Shown here: piece by piece, positions 38,171-47,596 of the stretch | Numbering within the stretch: the stretch's first letter is position 1 | How the letters are laid out: each line of letters begins with the position of its first letter | Assembly (NCBI GenBank): GCA_947501045.1 | Contig: CANMUI010000005.1 | Span: 186,001-250,000 of the forward strand | Direction: 5' to 3' | Length of the DNA: 64,000 nt | Source of the DNA: an uncultured Psychrobacter sp. | GTDB lineage: Bacteria; Pseudomonadota; Gammaproteobacteria; Pseudomonadales; Moraxellaceae | Notes under the pieces: generated by a model | Seen by the model: the letters and a program-made list of their open reading frames with translations, nothing else | Told to the model about the DNA's origin: nothing | Databases searched by the model: none | Position numbers and translations under genes: made by a program

Positions 38171-39574
38171 ATGCTCGACCCTACGCCTAGCCCAGATCAA
38201 CCCCCTAAATTACCGACAGATTATAATCCGCTAGAGTTTAGCGCCGAATATAAGCTGTTATATTTGCAGGATTTGGTCGCAAAAGATGCGTATACAGATA
38301 TTGGCGAGTTTTTGGCTAAGCAGTCTGAGTACGAGATTGCCAATCTGTTGGAGTCTTTTCCCAATCAAGATCGGCAAATTATTTGGGCACAGGTTCCTGA
38401 GCATCTCAAAGGTGAGGTTCTTGCAGAGCTCGAGGTGGATACGCGCCAGCCTTTAATGGAGAATATCTCTTCAAAAGAGATATCTGCATTCACCCAAGAC
38501 CTAGATGCGCAGGATATCTCAGAGATTCTAGAGACCGTTACCGAAACTGTACGTACCTCTGTGATGGCAACCTTGGATGAAGAGGTGCGCATTCAGGTTA
38601 ACAAGCTCGATACTTACGAGGACTGGGAAGTTGGCAGTTATATGGATCCAGATATTATTCAAGTGCAAGACGATATCAGTCTAGCGCAGGTACAATCTTG
38701 GCTGCGCGAGCATGAAGATTTGCTTGACGATCAAAGCCAAGAGCTATTGGTCGTTGATCAAAGCCAGCAGCTGTTAGGTCTGCTCAGCTTAGTTGATCTT
38801 ATCAAGCATGATCAAACGGCCATGGTGGCAAGCTTTATTGATAATGCCATTACGATTAATGATCGCTTAGATATCCAAGATGCTGCCGCTATTTTTCGCT
38901 CAGAAGATATTCGTTACGCGCCCGTTATTAATGACTTCGGCGAGCTGGTTGGTCAGTTAAATGGTGAGGATATCATGGAGATTATCCAAGATGATGTCGA
39001 TAGCACTATGAAAAGCTTGGCCGGGGTCAGTCAAGACGAAGAGCTATTTGCGCCGATATTGACCAGCGCCAAGAGCCGTAGTGTTTGGCTAGGTATTAAT
39101 CTAGGTACTGCGCTTCTAGCCGCTGCAGTCATTGGCCAATTTGAAGAAGTACTAGCGCAAGTGGTGGCGCTTGCGATACTGATGCCAGTAGTTGCCAGTA
39201 TGGGCGGTATCGCCGGCTCCCAAACCCTAACCGTGGTCATTCGTGGTATGGCTATGGGTCAGATCGGGGGCTCTAACCGCATCTGGTTACTTAACAAGGA
39301 GCTATGGGTTGGCGCTATAAATGGATTTATTTGGGCTATTATTATGGCAATTATTGCACAAATGTGGTTTCATGATATTAAGATTAGTGCAGTAATTGGT
39401 CTTGCCATCGCGATTAATATGACCGCTGCTAATGTCTCTGGCATTAGTATACCGCTGATTCTCAAGCGTATGGATATTGACCCCGCCTTGTCAGCTTCGG
39501 TTATTTTGACCACAGTAACTGATATTGTCGGTTTTATGTCATTTTTGGGACTGGCGAGTATATTGTTACTTTAG
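38171..39574 (+). CDS. mgtE: Magnesium transporter MgtE
   Basis: Inner-membrane Mg2+ channel gated by cytoplasmic Mg2+. Domain order: N-terminal helical domain (about 15-130), two CBS domains (about 135-255), and a membrane part with five helices (about 290-467). The pore helix signatures LGINLGTALLAAAVIG, MPVVASMGGIAGSQTLTV and AINMTAANVSGISIPLIL are typical. I choose ATG 38171 (467 residues) over TTG 38135, which has no ribosome binding site. It follows rep by 166 bp. Confidence 0.94.
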   Translation: MLDPTPSPDQPPKLPTDYNPLEFSAEYKLLYLQDLVAKDAYTDIGEFLAKQSEYEIANLLESFPNQDRQIIWAQVPEHLKGEVLAELEVDTRQPLMENISSKEISAFTQDLDAQDISEILETVTETVRTSVMATLDEEVRIQVNKLDTYEDWEVGSYMDPDIIQVQDDISLAQVQSWLREHEDLLDDQSQELLVVDQSQQLLGLLSLVDLIKHDQTAMVASFIDNAITINDRLDIQDAAAIFRSEDIRYAPVINDFGELVGQLNGEDIMEIIQDDVDSTMKSLAGVSQDEELFAPILTSAKSRSVWLGINLGTALLAAAVIGQFEEVLAQVVALAILMPVVASMGGIAGSQTLTVVIRGMAMGQIGGSNRIWLLNKELWVGAINGFIWAIIMAIIAQMWFHDIKISAVIGLAIAINMTAANVSGISIPLILKRMDIDPALSASVILTTVTDIVGFMSFLGLASILLL

Positions 39575-39747
39575 CTTATGTCTACGGCAATTTAGCAGCA
39601 AAATTTTCAAGCTAAAAATACAACGCGGTGTCTCTCGTTATTATTTATAATCACGGCTGATTTATAGAATACCCTAATTTGTAGTTTGTAGAGCGCCTCG
39701 AGTAGTTAGGCTGTAAAGAATACAATAACCATATAAGTGAACGTATC

Positions 39748-40212
39748 ATGCAAGCAGTACAAGTTAAAATAATAAACTCTAAGATTGGCACGCATCCTGA
39801 CTTTCCGATGCCAACGCGAGCTACCGATGGTTCAGCGGGTATAGATCTGCGAGCTTGTATTGATAAGCCACTGACGATTAAAGCTGGCGAAACTCATTTA
39901 ATAGGTACGGGTTTGGCTGTTTATATCTCTGATCCTGATTACGCTGGTATGATTCTGCCGCGCTCAGGCCTTGGTCATAAGCATGGCATAGTACTTGGCA
40001 ACTTAGTCGGTCTCATTGATGCCGACTACCAAGGCGAGCTGATGGTCAGTGTTTGGAATCGTAGCGGTAAGGACTTCGTACTTAATTCAGGCGAGCGTAT
40101 GGCGCAGTATATTGTCGTGCCTATTGCTCGACCCGAATTTGAAGTTGTCACTGAATTTAGCGATGAGAGCGCACGCGGCGCTGGCGGTTTTGGTCATTCA
40201 GGTCGTCAATAG
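39748..40212 (+). CDS. dut: dUTP diphosphatase
   Basis: Hydrolyses dUTP to dUMP and pyrophosphate, keeping uracil out of DNA. The five motifs of the trimeric family are visible: SAGIDLRA, PRSGLGHKHGIVLGN, GLIDADYQGEL, GERMAQ and the C-terminal RGAGGFGHSGR arm. 154 residues (E. coli 151). First in the order dut-phosphohexomutase-argB that is shared with pseudomonads and Acinetobacter. Confidence 0.98.
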   Translation: MQAVQVKIINSKIGTHPDFPMPTRATDGSAGIDLRACIDKPLTIKAGETHLIGTGLAVYISDPDYAGMILPRSGLGHKHGIVLGNLVGLIDADYQGELMVSVWNRSGKDFVLNSGERMAQYIVVPIARPEFEVVTEFSDESARGAGGFGHSGRQ

Positions 40213-40296
40213 TCTTTGTCCGTTTTGTATAAAGCAAATATATTAATAAAATAAAACGTCTGATTTTATAAGAACAATAATAAGGGGAGTATAGCC

Positions 40297-42348
40297 ATGT
40301 CAGCTTTTGCCGCACAGCAGTCCTTATTTCGTGCTTATGACATTCGCGGCGCGCGTCAGTATTTTACTACTGAATTTATAGAAGCGCTGGGCGTGGCTTT
40401 TGCTCATCTCTATCTTACCCAAAATCATCTTATTGAGAATAGCTCTAGCTGTCAAAAAAACATCAATTCTCCTATCTTTAACGACTTTGACTCTAATAAT
40501 GTTGTCTCTAGCAACACTGCCTCTGATACTAGGTATAATCGCATAGCTTCTAAAACCATCGTCATTGGTTACGACGTACGCTGTAATAGTGATACGATAT
40601 CGCAAGCACTGACTAGCATTTTGCATGCGTATGGGCTGACAGTTATTCAGCTTGGTCTCATTACCACGCCTATGATGGCGTTTTGGGCGCAGCAATATGC
40701 TGGCCATGGCATTATGGTGACAGCCAGTCATTCAGAAAAAAACACTTTAGGAATTAAATGGCTGGTTGATAACAACTCTCCTAGCGATGTTGACATTCAA
40801 ACGCTCTATAAAAGTTTGTTAGCCATTGAACGATCAAAAGTTGGCGAGTATAAGTACAATTACTACAATAGAAAACATCATGATACGCTGATAAATCAAT
40901 TAGAGACGCATTATAAACAGGCATCTAGCTCTAGTGTTATAAGTTTACCGACCGACATAGTGGCCTCTACTTATATTGATGAGATCGCGCAAATATTTAC
41001 CCTTATTGAACAGCAAAACATCAAGACCAATCTCAATAATCAAAGTGTAGCTACTAAACTTGATTTGACGGTAGTGATTGACTGTATGAATGGGGCGACG
41101 AGCAGAATCGCGCAGCCTTTATTTGAGAATTTTTGTAAAAGTGTCATTATGCTCAATGATACGCCTGACGGCAATTTTCCAACGGGTAATCCTGATCCTA
41201 CTGAGATCAACCGTCTGGCCGAACTGCAACAAACCGTTATTATCAATGCAGCAGATATGGGTCTGGCTTTTGATGGTGATGGTGATCGTCTGATGATTGT
41301 TGATAATAGTGGTAAAGTGGTTACCCCCGATCATCTGCTTTTTTTATTAGCGCAAGTTGCAATGACTGAGCGAGCTATCTCTAGTAAAAACAACAGTGAC
41401 CCACAAGTTATATTCGATGTAAAATGCTCTCATCATCTGCCGCGCCTACTAAAAAAACTTGGGGCTATACCTGTAATGAGCAAGACTGGTAGTAGTATAC
41501 TGCGTCAGCAGCTGCAGTCCCAAGACAGCCTTGCTATATTCGCTGGCGAATTATCAGGCCACTTTATTTTTAATGATGACTATTTTATTGTTTATGACGA
41601 TGCTATGTATGCTGGCCTCCGGCTTCTACACTGGCTAGCATCAACAGTTATTGAGTCCGATATCGTCACCCAGCTAAGTGCTAACATTAAAACAAATGCT
41701 CATGCTGGAATAAATAGTAGTGCTAAAACAGTTGTCGCTCCCATGCTTACCCATAGCATTTTAGCTACTACTAGCACTGATTTATGGGGCGCTTCTAGAC
41801 GGGCGACACTACCGTATCGCTTGACTGATATTACCCAGTATCTACCGAGGCTGATCAGTACGGCTGATAATTATTTGCCGCTACCAGATCGTTCGTCAAG
41901 TGAGACGGCGAGCACCTGCTCAATAGTAGATCATATGGTAGTATTTTGTCATTATTTGCAGCACTTAGTAAAAAACCCTAACGCTAAACCACTAAGCTTA
42001 TCAGTGGCTTTTACAGTTGCCGACTTACCTAAAGAGATAGCAAAAACAGCTGATTTTCAAGCCCTATTGTCGTGCGCTTGCTTTGATACTATAAAACAAG
42101 TAACGATAGCGCAGGCTCGTAAACTTCTGCCAGCTGGTACTCTTCTATCTTGTATTGACGGGATTCGTTTAGATTTTGCTCATGGCTTTGGTATATTACG
42201 TCAGTCTAATACCAGTCATAGCCTGACCGTGCGCTTTGCAGGAGATAGTGTCGCTGATCTACAAAAAGTGCAAGCGCGCTTTGTAGCCCTGTGCCGCTAC
42301 TTTGATACCCAAATAGCAGAACAAATCGCTGCTATCGGCTATGAATAG
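40297..42348 (+). CDS. Phosphomannomutase/phosphoglucomutase (divergent, AlgC-like)
   Basis: Alpha-D-phosphohexomutase, probably interconverting mannose or glucose 6- and 1-phosphates for surface polysaccharides. Position between dut and argB matches algC. Conserved: RAYDIRG at residues 12-18, phosphoserine loop TASHSEK (142-148, Ser144), metal loop FDGDGDR (325-331), sugar loop GELSGH, and phosphate loop RQSNT near the C-terminus. Two oddities: the phosphoserine loop reads S-H-S-E where the family usually has S-H-N-P, and the protein has 683 residues against about 463 for AlgC. Extra polar insertions are at about 45-82, 183-222 and in the C-terminal half. The start ATG has a strong GGGGAG site. 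Activity is likely but not certain. Confidence 0.88.
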   Translation: MSAFAAQQSLFRAYDIRGARQYFTTEFIEALGVAFAHLYLTQNHLIENSSSCQKNINSPIFNDFDSNNVVSSNTASDTRYNRIASKTIVIGYDVRCNSDTISQALTSILHAYGLTVIQLGLITTPMMAFWAQQYAGHGIMVTASHSEKNTLGIKWLVDNNSPSDVDIQTLYKSLLAIERSKVGEYKYNYYNRKHHDTLINQLETHYKQASSSSVISLPTDIVASTYIDEIAQIFTLIEQQNIKTNLNNQSVATKLDLTVVIDCMNGATSRIAQPLFENFCKSVIMLNDTPDGNFPTGNPDPTEINRLAELQQTVIINAADMGLAFDGDGDRLMIVDNSGKVVTPDHLLFLLAQVAMTERAISSKNNSDPQVIFDVKCSHHLPRLLKKLGAIPVMSKTGSSILRQQLQSQDSLAIFAGELSGHFIFNDDYFIVYDDAMYAGLRLLHWLASTVIESDIVTQLSANIKTNAHAGINSSAKTVVAPMLTHSILATTSTDLWGASRRATLPYRLTDITQYLPRLISTADNYLPLPDRSSSETASTCSIVDHMVVFCHYLQHLVKNPNAKPLSLSVAFTVADLPKEIAKTADFQALLSCACFDTIKQVTIAQARKLLPAGTLLSCIDGIRLDFAHGFGILRQSNTSHSLTVRFAGDSVADLQKVQARFVALCRYFDTQIAEQIAAIGYE

Positions 42349-42429
42349 TTGTCAAATAGCTTATCACAAAAACCATGGCTTACTATAAGCCTAAAATTAT
42401 ATTTTAGAACCGTGTTTTAGGAGCTTACC

Positions 42430-43341
42430 ATGTCGCTAAATTTGGACGATGCCAAGACCACCGCCGAAGTATTAACCACAGCTCTGCCTTATATTCAGCG
42501 CTTCGTTGACAAGATTATTGTGGTCAAATACGGTGGTAATGCCATGACTGATCCTGAGCTTGAAAGCTCATTTGCTCGTGACATTGTCCTGTTAAAAACC
42601 GTGGGTATGCATCCAGTAGTGGTACATGGCGGCGGCCCGCAAGTCGACAATCTACTCAAAGAGCTGGGACGTACCTCCAAGCGTATCGATGGTATGCGCG
42701 TGACAGACAAAAGCACCATGGATATCGTAGAGATGGTATTAGGCGGCGGGGTCAACAAATCCATTGTTAGTTTAATCAACAAACACGGTGGCCGCGCTAT
42801 TGGGCTGACGGGCAAAGATGCCAATCTTATTCAAGCCAAAAAAATGCTAATGGAAAAAGTTGGCGAAGATGGTATAGCAGTACCGATAGATTTAGGTTTT
42901 GTCGGCGATGTGGTCAGCGTCAATAAAGACGTTATCAACATGCTCATTGCTTCTAATTTTATCCCCGTTATTGCGCCATTAGGGGTGGATACCGATGGCA
43001 ATACTTATAATATCAATGCTGACTTAGTCGCCGGTAAGGTCGCTGAATTTTTGCAAGCCGAAAAGCTCATGCTGCTTACTAATATCAAAGGGGTATTGGG
43101 ACGTGATGGCCAAGTAGTCACGGGCCTTACCCCTAAGAAGGTCGATGCTTTGATTGAGGATGGGACGATCTCAGGCGGTATGATTCCAAAGATCGGGTGC
43201 GCCCTTGATGCGGTACGAAGCGGTGTCAAAAGCGCTGTTATCGTTGATGGCCGCGTCCCGCATGCTACGCTGTTAGAGATTTTTACCAATGAAGGCGTGG
43301 GTACGCTGATCAGCCGTGAGTTAGAGTCGACGTTGAACTAA
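42430..43341 (+). CDS. argB: Acetylglutamate kinase
   Basis: Second step of arginine synthesis, phosphorylating N-acetylglutamate in the cytoplasm. KYGGNAM at residues 33-39 and VVHGGGPQ at 64-71 bind ATP and the phosphoryl group; GLTGKDANLI, NINADLVAGKVAE and SGGMIPKI are the other family signatures. 303 residues, the length of the arginine-inhibited hexameric type. An AGGAG site precedes the ATG. Confidence 0.98.
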   Translation: MSLNLDDAKTTAEVLTTALPYIQRFVDKIIVVKYGGNAMTDPELESSFARDIVLLKTVGMHPVVVHGGGPQVDNLLKELGRTSKRIDGMRVTDKSTMDIVEMVLGGGVNKSIVSLINKHGGRAIGLTGKDANLIQAKKMLMEKVGEDGIAVPIDLGFVGDVVSVNKDVINMLIASNFIPVIAPLGVDTDGNTYNINADLVAGKVAEFLQAEKLMLLTNIKGVLGRDGQVVTGLTPKKVDALIEDGTISGGMIPKIGCALDAVRSGVKSAVIVDGRVPHATLLEIFTNEGVGTLISRELESTLN

Positions 43342-43353
43342 GTACAAACCATA

Positions 43354-43393
43354 AAACCCAAACCTAGATTTAAATGCTTCTAGGCTTGGGTTT
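43354..43393. terminator. Bidirectional terminator between argB and arsC-like gene
   Basis: 15-bp stem with one A-C mismatch (43354-43368 with 43379-43393), 10-nt loop. A-rich on one side and T-rich on the other, placed between convergent genes. Confidence 0.75.
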
Positions 43394-43437
43394 ATTTATG
43401 TAGAAACACTTTTATTTATGCAAAAACACTAAATGGT

Positions 43438-43803
43438 TTAAGAAAAAGTACTGATGAACGCTTCTTCATCAAAGCTGCATAGCAACACGTTCTGATCATT
43501 ATACTCGCCTTCTACGATAGGGCGCTTAATCATACTGGTATTAGCGGCTAACATCTCAATAGCTTGAGACTCATTACTATCTGCCCGCGCTTTTTGTTCA
43601 TCGTCCAATTTACGCCATGTGGTGCCACGTTTATTGAGCACTTTATCAATACCTAATGCATTTACCCAGCGCTGGATACTTTGTTTATCGATACCCTGTT
43701 TTTTATAATCATGAAAGATATAATCAACGCCTAATTCATCGAGTTTGGCAAACGCTTTTTTCATGGTACTGCATGATTTGATACCGTAAATGGTGATGGT
43801 CAT
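43438..43803 (-). CDS. ArsC/Spx-like thioredoxin-fold protein (YffB type)
   Basis: 121 residues of the arsenate reductase-related family. A single active-site-type Cys at C11 (GIKSCSTMKKAF), followed by the typical HDYKKQGID. The sequence NKRGTTWRKL near residue 60 is usual for the YffB branch, whose substrate is unsettled and which need not reduce arsenate. Alone, convergent with argB and divergent from leuS. Confidence 0.9.
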   Translation of the reverse strand: MTITIYGIKSCSTMKKAFAKLDELGVDYIFHDYKKQGIDKQSIQRWVNALGIDKVLNKRGTTWRKLDDEQKARADSNESQAIEMLAANTSMIKRPIVEGEYNDQNVLLCSFDEEAFISTFS

Positions 43804-44024
43804 TATTACTCCTTAATTGCTCTTATTTATTAAGCGATTACTGATAGACAAATAGATAGAAAAAATAGACATCTATACAAAATTTAGAGGTTGTTACATA
43901 TAATCAATTGCAGTATATACTCAATGTTTTATCAGCCCCATCGCAATTTTTTCCAATTTACGCTATTCTACCTTATCCAAATGCATCCTTATTCTTTTTA
44001 TCAAATTCCAACCTAGAGCCAACT

Positions 44025-46739
44025 ATGAGCAACACTGTGACAGCAGATCAAACCAATACTAACAATATAAATACTAATAATGATAGCAGCCACTATCAGC
44101 CGCAGCTTATCGAAGCTGAGCAGCAAGCCAAATGGGCAACCGACAAGCGCTATGAGGTCAATAATGAGCCAAGCGACAAGCCTAGCCGCTACATGCTCTC
44201 CATGTTCCCCTATCCAAGCGGTAAGCTGCATATGGGTCATGTGCGCAACTACACCATCTCTGATGTGTTAAGCCGTTATTATCGGCTCAAAGGGTTTGAG
44301 GTCATGCAACCTATGGGCTGGGATGGTTTTGGCTTGCCTGCTGAAAACGCAGCGATTGCCAACCAAATGCCGCCTGCTAAATGGACGTTTGACAATATCG
44401 ACAACATGCGCGCGCAGCTTAAATTGCTTGGTTTATCAGTCGATTGGTCGCGCGAATTTGCCACCTGCAGCCCGGACTATTATCAGTGGGAGCAGTGGCT
44501 GTTTTTGCAATTGTACAAAAAAGGCTTGGTTTATAAAAAACTAGCCACCGTCAACTGGGATCCGGTCGACAACACAGTTCTAGCAAACGAGCAAGTTATT
44601 GATGGCAAAGGCTGGCGTAGCGGCGCGCCCGTTGAAAAGCGCGATATTCCGATGTATTACTTTAATATCACTGACTATGCTGATGAGCTACTCGATGATT
44701 TGGAGCAGTTAGAAGGTCACTGGCCGTCCGAGGTGCTGACCATGCAGCGCAATTGGATTGGCCGTAGCGCTGGTATGGAGGTGCATTTTCCCTATACGCT
44801 TGCCGGCGACGACAATACTTTAGATGTGTTTACTACTCGCCCCGATACTTTAATGGGGGTAACTTATGTTGCCGTTGCCGCCGAGCATCCGCTAGCGCAA
44901 TATGCTGCTGAGCGTGATGAGGTAATTGCGCAGTTTTGTGCGCTATGCAAAAAAGGCTCAGTCGCTGAGGCCGATCTTGCGAAAGCTGAGAAAATCGGTA
45001 TGGATACGGGTCTGACCGTCACCCATCCGTTGACTGGTGAGAAGCTACCGGTTTGGGTCGCCAATTATGTCTTAATGAGCTATGGTTCAGGCGCCGTTAT
45101 GGCGGTACCTGCGCACGACGAACGCGACTATGAATTTGCGACTAAGTATAACTTGCCCATCAAGCAAGTCATCGATACGCCCAAGGGCTACTTTGATAAC
45201 ATAAAAGCTCAGGCAAAAGCTGATGGTTCTGAGGTCAATCTTGCTTATACCGAACGCAATACTCTAATCAATTCAGGCGAGTTTGACGGTATGGATTTTG
45301 AGCACTCCTTTGAGGCGATGCTCGCCAAGCTTGAACCGCTAGGTCTAGCTAATAAGAAGATTCAGTATCGTCTGCGCGATTGGGGAGTATCGCGCCAGCG
45401 CTATTGGGGCTGCCCTATTCCCATGATCAACTGTGAGCATTGTGGTACGGTGCCCGTTGAAGAGCAAGACCTGCCTGTGATATTGCCAACTGACGTGGTG
45501 CCCGATGGACGCGGTAACCCACTTAAAAACATCACCGATTTTGTCAATACCACTTGTCCTAAATGTGGCAATCATGCTGAGCGTGAGACCGACACCTTTG
45601 ATACCTTTGTAGAGTCGAGCTGGTACTATGCCCGCTTTGCTAGTCCAAACGATACCAATAATATGGTGAACAAAGCAGCGGCCAATAAGTGGCTACCGGT
45701 AGATCAATATGTTGGTGGTGTTGAGCACGCCGTTATGCATCTGCTTTATGCACGCTTCTTTCACAAACTTATGCGTGATGAGTCATTAGTCTCCGGTGAT
45801 GAACCATTTGCTAACCTGATGACGCAGGGCATGGTACTCGCTGGTACTTTCCATCGTACCAATAGCGATGGCAGCACTACTTATTATTTTGCCGACGATA
45901 TCGATATCGATTATAACGAGCGCGGACAGCCGATCAAAGCTACTTTAAAAGCAGATGGCCAACCGGTGACCATCGGTAAAATTGAGAAGATGTCAAAGTC
46001 TAAGAACAATGGCGTCGATCCACAAACCACCATTGATCAATACGGCGCGGATACTGTGCGTCTTTATACCCTATTTACTGCGCCTGCTGATCAAACGCTT
46101 GAGTGGTCAGATGACGCACTAAAAGGCCCTTATAACTTTATCAAAAAGTTATGGCGCATTGCTACCGACCATATACAGGCGCTAACAGCTGCGAACCTAA
46201 GTCTTGATAGTTTGAATAATATCGCGTTAGATAGCACTGATCTGAGTAAAGCGGCTAAAGATTTGCGCCGTAAGACCCACGAGACTATCGCTAAGATTGA
46301 TAAGGATTTGGGTGACCGCTTAGCACTAAATACGCCGGTCTCTAGTCTTATGGAGCTATCTAACGAGCTTGCCAGCTTTAAGGCTAGTAGCGAGCAGGAC
46401 TTACAAGTACAACATGAGGCGCTGATTGATTTGCTTATAATGTTGTCAGTATACGCGCCGCACGTCGGTGAACATCTGCTTGAGCGCCTAGGTCTTGATA
46501 CCCAAAACTTAAGCTATCCGGCTGTTGATGAGCGTGCTTTAATACAAGATACCATCACCATGGTGGTACAAGTCAATGGTAAGGTACGCGGCAAAATGGA
46601 TGTTGCGCCAAATAGCGATCCTGAGCAGCTCAAAGAACAAGCACGCAGCCTTGATAGCGTAGCAAAATTTATCACCGGTGATGTCAAAAAAGAGATCGTC
46701 GTACCGAACAAATTAGTCAATATTGTGGTTGCAGGTTAA
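44025..46739 (+). CDS. leuS: Leucyl-tRNA synthetase
   Basis: Charges tRNA-Leu. Class I signatures: HMGH at residues 69-72 (PYPSGKLHMGHVRN) and KMSKS at 655-659. The CP1 editing domain is present (FTTRPDTLMGVTY and GSGAVMAVPAHDERDYEFA). Start ATG 44025 gives 904 residues; the open frame reaches back to 43908 but without family similarity. The first ~25 residues are Asn/Thr-rich, unlike E. coli LeuS (860). A Zn-like Cys pair set (NCEHCG ... CPKCG) is present. First gene of the leuS-lptE-holA order. Confidence 0.97.
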   Translation: MSNTVTADQTNTNNINTNNDSSHYQPQLIEAEQQAKWATDKRYEVNNEPSDKPSRYMLSMFPYPSGKLHMGHVRNYTISDVLSRYYRLKGFEVMQPMGWDGFGLPAENAAIANQMPPAKWTFDNIDNMRAQLKLLGLSVDWSREFATCSPDYYQWEQWLFLQLYKKGLVYKKLATVNWDPVDNTVLANEQVIDGKGWRSGAPVEKRDIPMYYFNITDYADELLDDLEQLEGHWPSEVLTMQRNWIGRSAGMEVHFPYTLAGDDNTLDVFTTRPDTLMGVTYVAVAAEHPLAQYAAERDEVIAQFCALCKKGSVAEADLAKAEKIGMDTGLTVTHPLTGEKLPVWVANYVLMSYGSGAVMAVPAHDERDYEFATKYNLPIKQVIDTPKGYFDNIKAQAKADGSEVNLAYTERNTLINSGEFDGMDFEHSFEAMLAKLEPLGLANKKIQYRLRDWGVSRQRYWGCPIPMINCEHCGTVPVEEQDLPVILPTDVVPDGRGNPLKNITDFVNTTCPKCGNHAERETDTFDTFVESSWYYARFASPNDTNNMVNKAAANKWLPVDQYVGGVEHAVMHLLYARFFHKLMRDESLVSGDEPFANLMTQGMVLAGTFHRTNSDGSTTYYFADDIDIDYNERGQPIKATLKADGQPVTIGKIEKMSKSKNNGVDPQTTIDQYGADTVRLYTLFTAPADQTLEWSDDALKGPYNFIKKLWRIATDHIQALTAANLSLDSLNNIALDSTDLSKAAKDLRRKTHETIAKIDKDLGDRLALNTPVSSLMELSNELASFKASSEQDLQVQHEALIDLLIMLSVYAPHVGEHLLERLGLDTQNLSYPAVDERALIQDTITMVVQVNGKVRGKMDVAPNSDPEQLKEQARSLDSVAKFITGDVKKEIVVPNKLVNIVVAG

Positions 46740-46792
46740 GCTTGCAACTTTAGGGTTGCAAGTGTCTATTAGTACAATTGAGGATAGCAATT

Positions 46793-47491
46793 ATGTCGTA
46801 TAAGCATCAACTTAATGTGAAAAAGCGCTTTGGACAAAAAGCGGCGATGGCACTACTTACAAGTCTGCCTATAATCGCCGTGCTTGGATCGACAACTATC
46901 CTTAGTAGCTGCGGCTTTCATCTGCGCGGTTATGACGCTCCTATGCGCTTTGATATTGCTAAGACCGCTGTGGTTATCGAAGATGAGCGTATATCGTTTC
47001 CGCTAAAGCTGCCTTTAACAAGACGCTTAGAAGCTTTGGGCATTGAAGTCGTTGATGGTATGAGTCTTATTGAAAATGCAGACAATGCTCAACTAAATGG
47101 TACTATCGCTGATGAAGGCTCTGAACAAATAGCCGTCATTAATGTCAATAATGTACGTTTTAGACGTTATGAGCTGGTTGGTGTATTAACGGAGATTCGC
47201 TTGGTATTATCAGCAGATGTCAGCTATGAAACTATAGAAAATGGTAGACCAGTAACACTTACTAACCCTATTCAAGTTGAGCGTAGCTATCAGTACAACG
47301 AGGCCTCGGTTAGCACTGATGATCAGCAAGGCAGCCAAATTCGTGATTGGTTATACGATAGTTTAGCGCGGCGTATTACCGATCAGTATGTCGCGATTGC
47401 ACTTCCCAAAGTAGCCCCTGCTCCTACTAATAAGTCAGCGCAAATAGAGGAGAGCTCAGCGACTACCACCATTATTGCTCCCTCTTCTTAA
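46793..47491 (+). CDS. lptE: LPS-assembly lipoprotein LptE
   Basis: Outer-membrane lipoprotein that plugs LptD and helps place LPS in the outer leaflet. Lipobox LSSC with C40, followed by GFHLRGYDAP, the hallmark GFxLRG of the family. From ATG 46793 (AGGAT site 8 nt upstream) the product has 232 residues; the TTG at 46778 is less likely. The signal peptide carries a long basic N-region. 53 bp after leuS and before holA, the conserved order. Confidence 0.93.
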   Translation: MSYKHQLNVKKRFGQKAAMALLTSLPIIAVLGSTTILSSCGFHLRGYDAPMRFDIAKTAVVIEDERISFPLKLPLTRRLEALGIEVVDGMSLIENADNAQLNGTIADEGSEQIAVINVNNVRFRRYELVGVLTEIRLVLSADVSYETIENGRPVTLTNPIQVERSYQYNEASVSTDDQQGSQIRDWLYDSLARRITDQYVAIALPKVAPAPTNKSAQIEESSATTTIIAPSS

Positions 47492-47596
47492 AGACGTAAC
47501 GTCTTAATTGCATGACCTTTTAAGCACGCCAACTAGATGATAAATTGGTTCACTTATACCTAAAAATTCATATCAATAAATTTGTGTCATAACTTT

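Noticed and set aside
43804..44024. T-box or leucine attenuator before leuS
   Set aside because: No conserved T-box sequence, no Leu-rich leader peptide and no terminator/antiterminator pair; T-boxes are also not expected in this group.
43908..44024. N-terminal 39-residue extension of LeuS
   Set aside because: The frame is open but without a ribosome binding site or similarity to LeuS; ATG 44025 is the better start.
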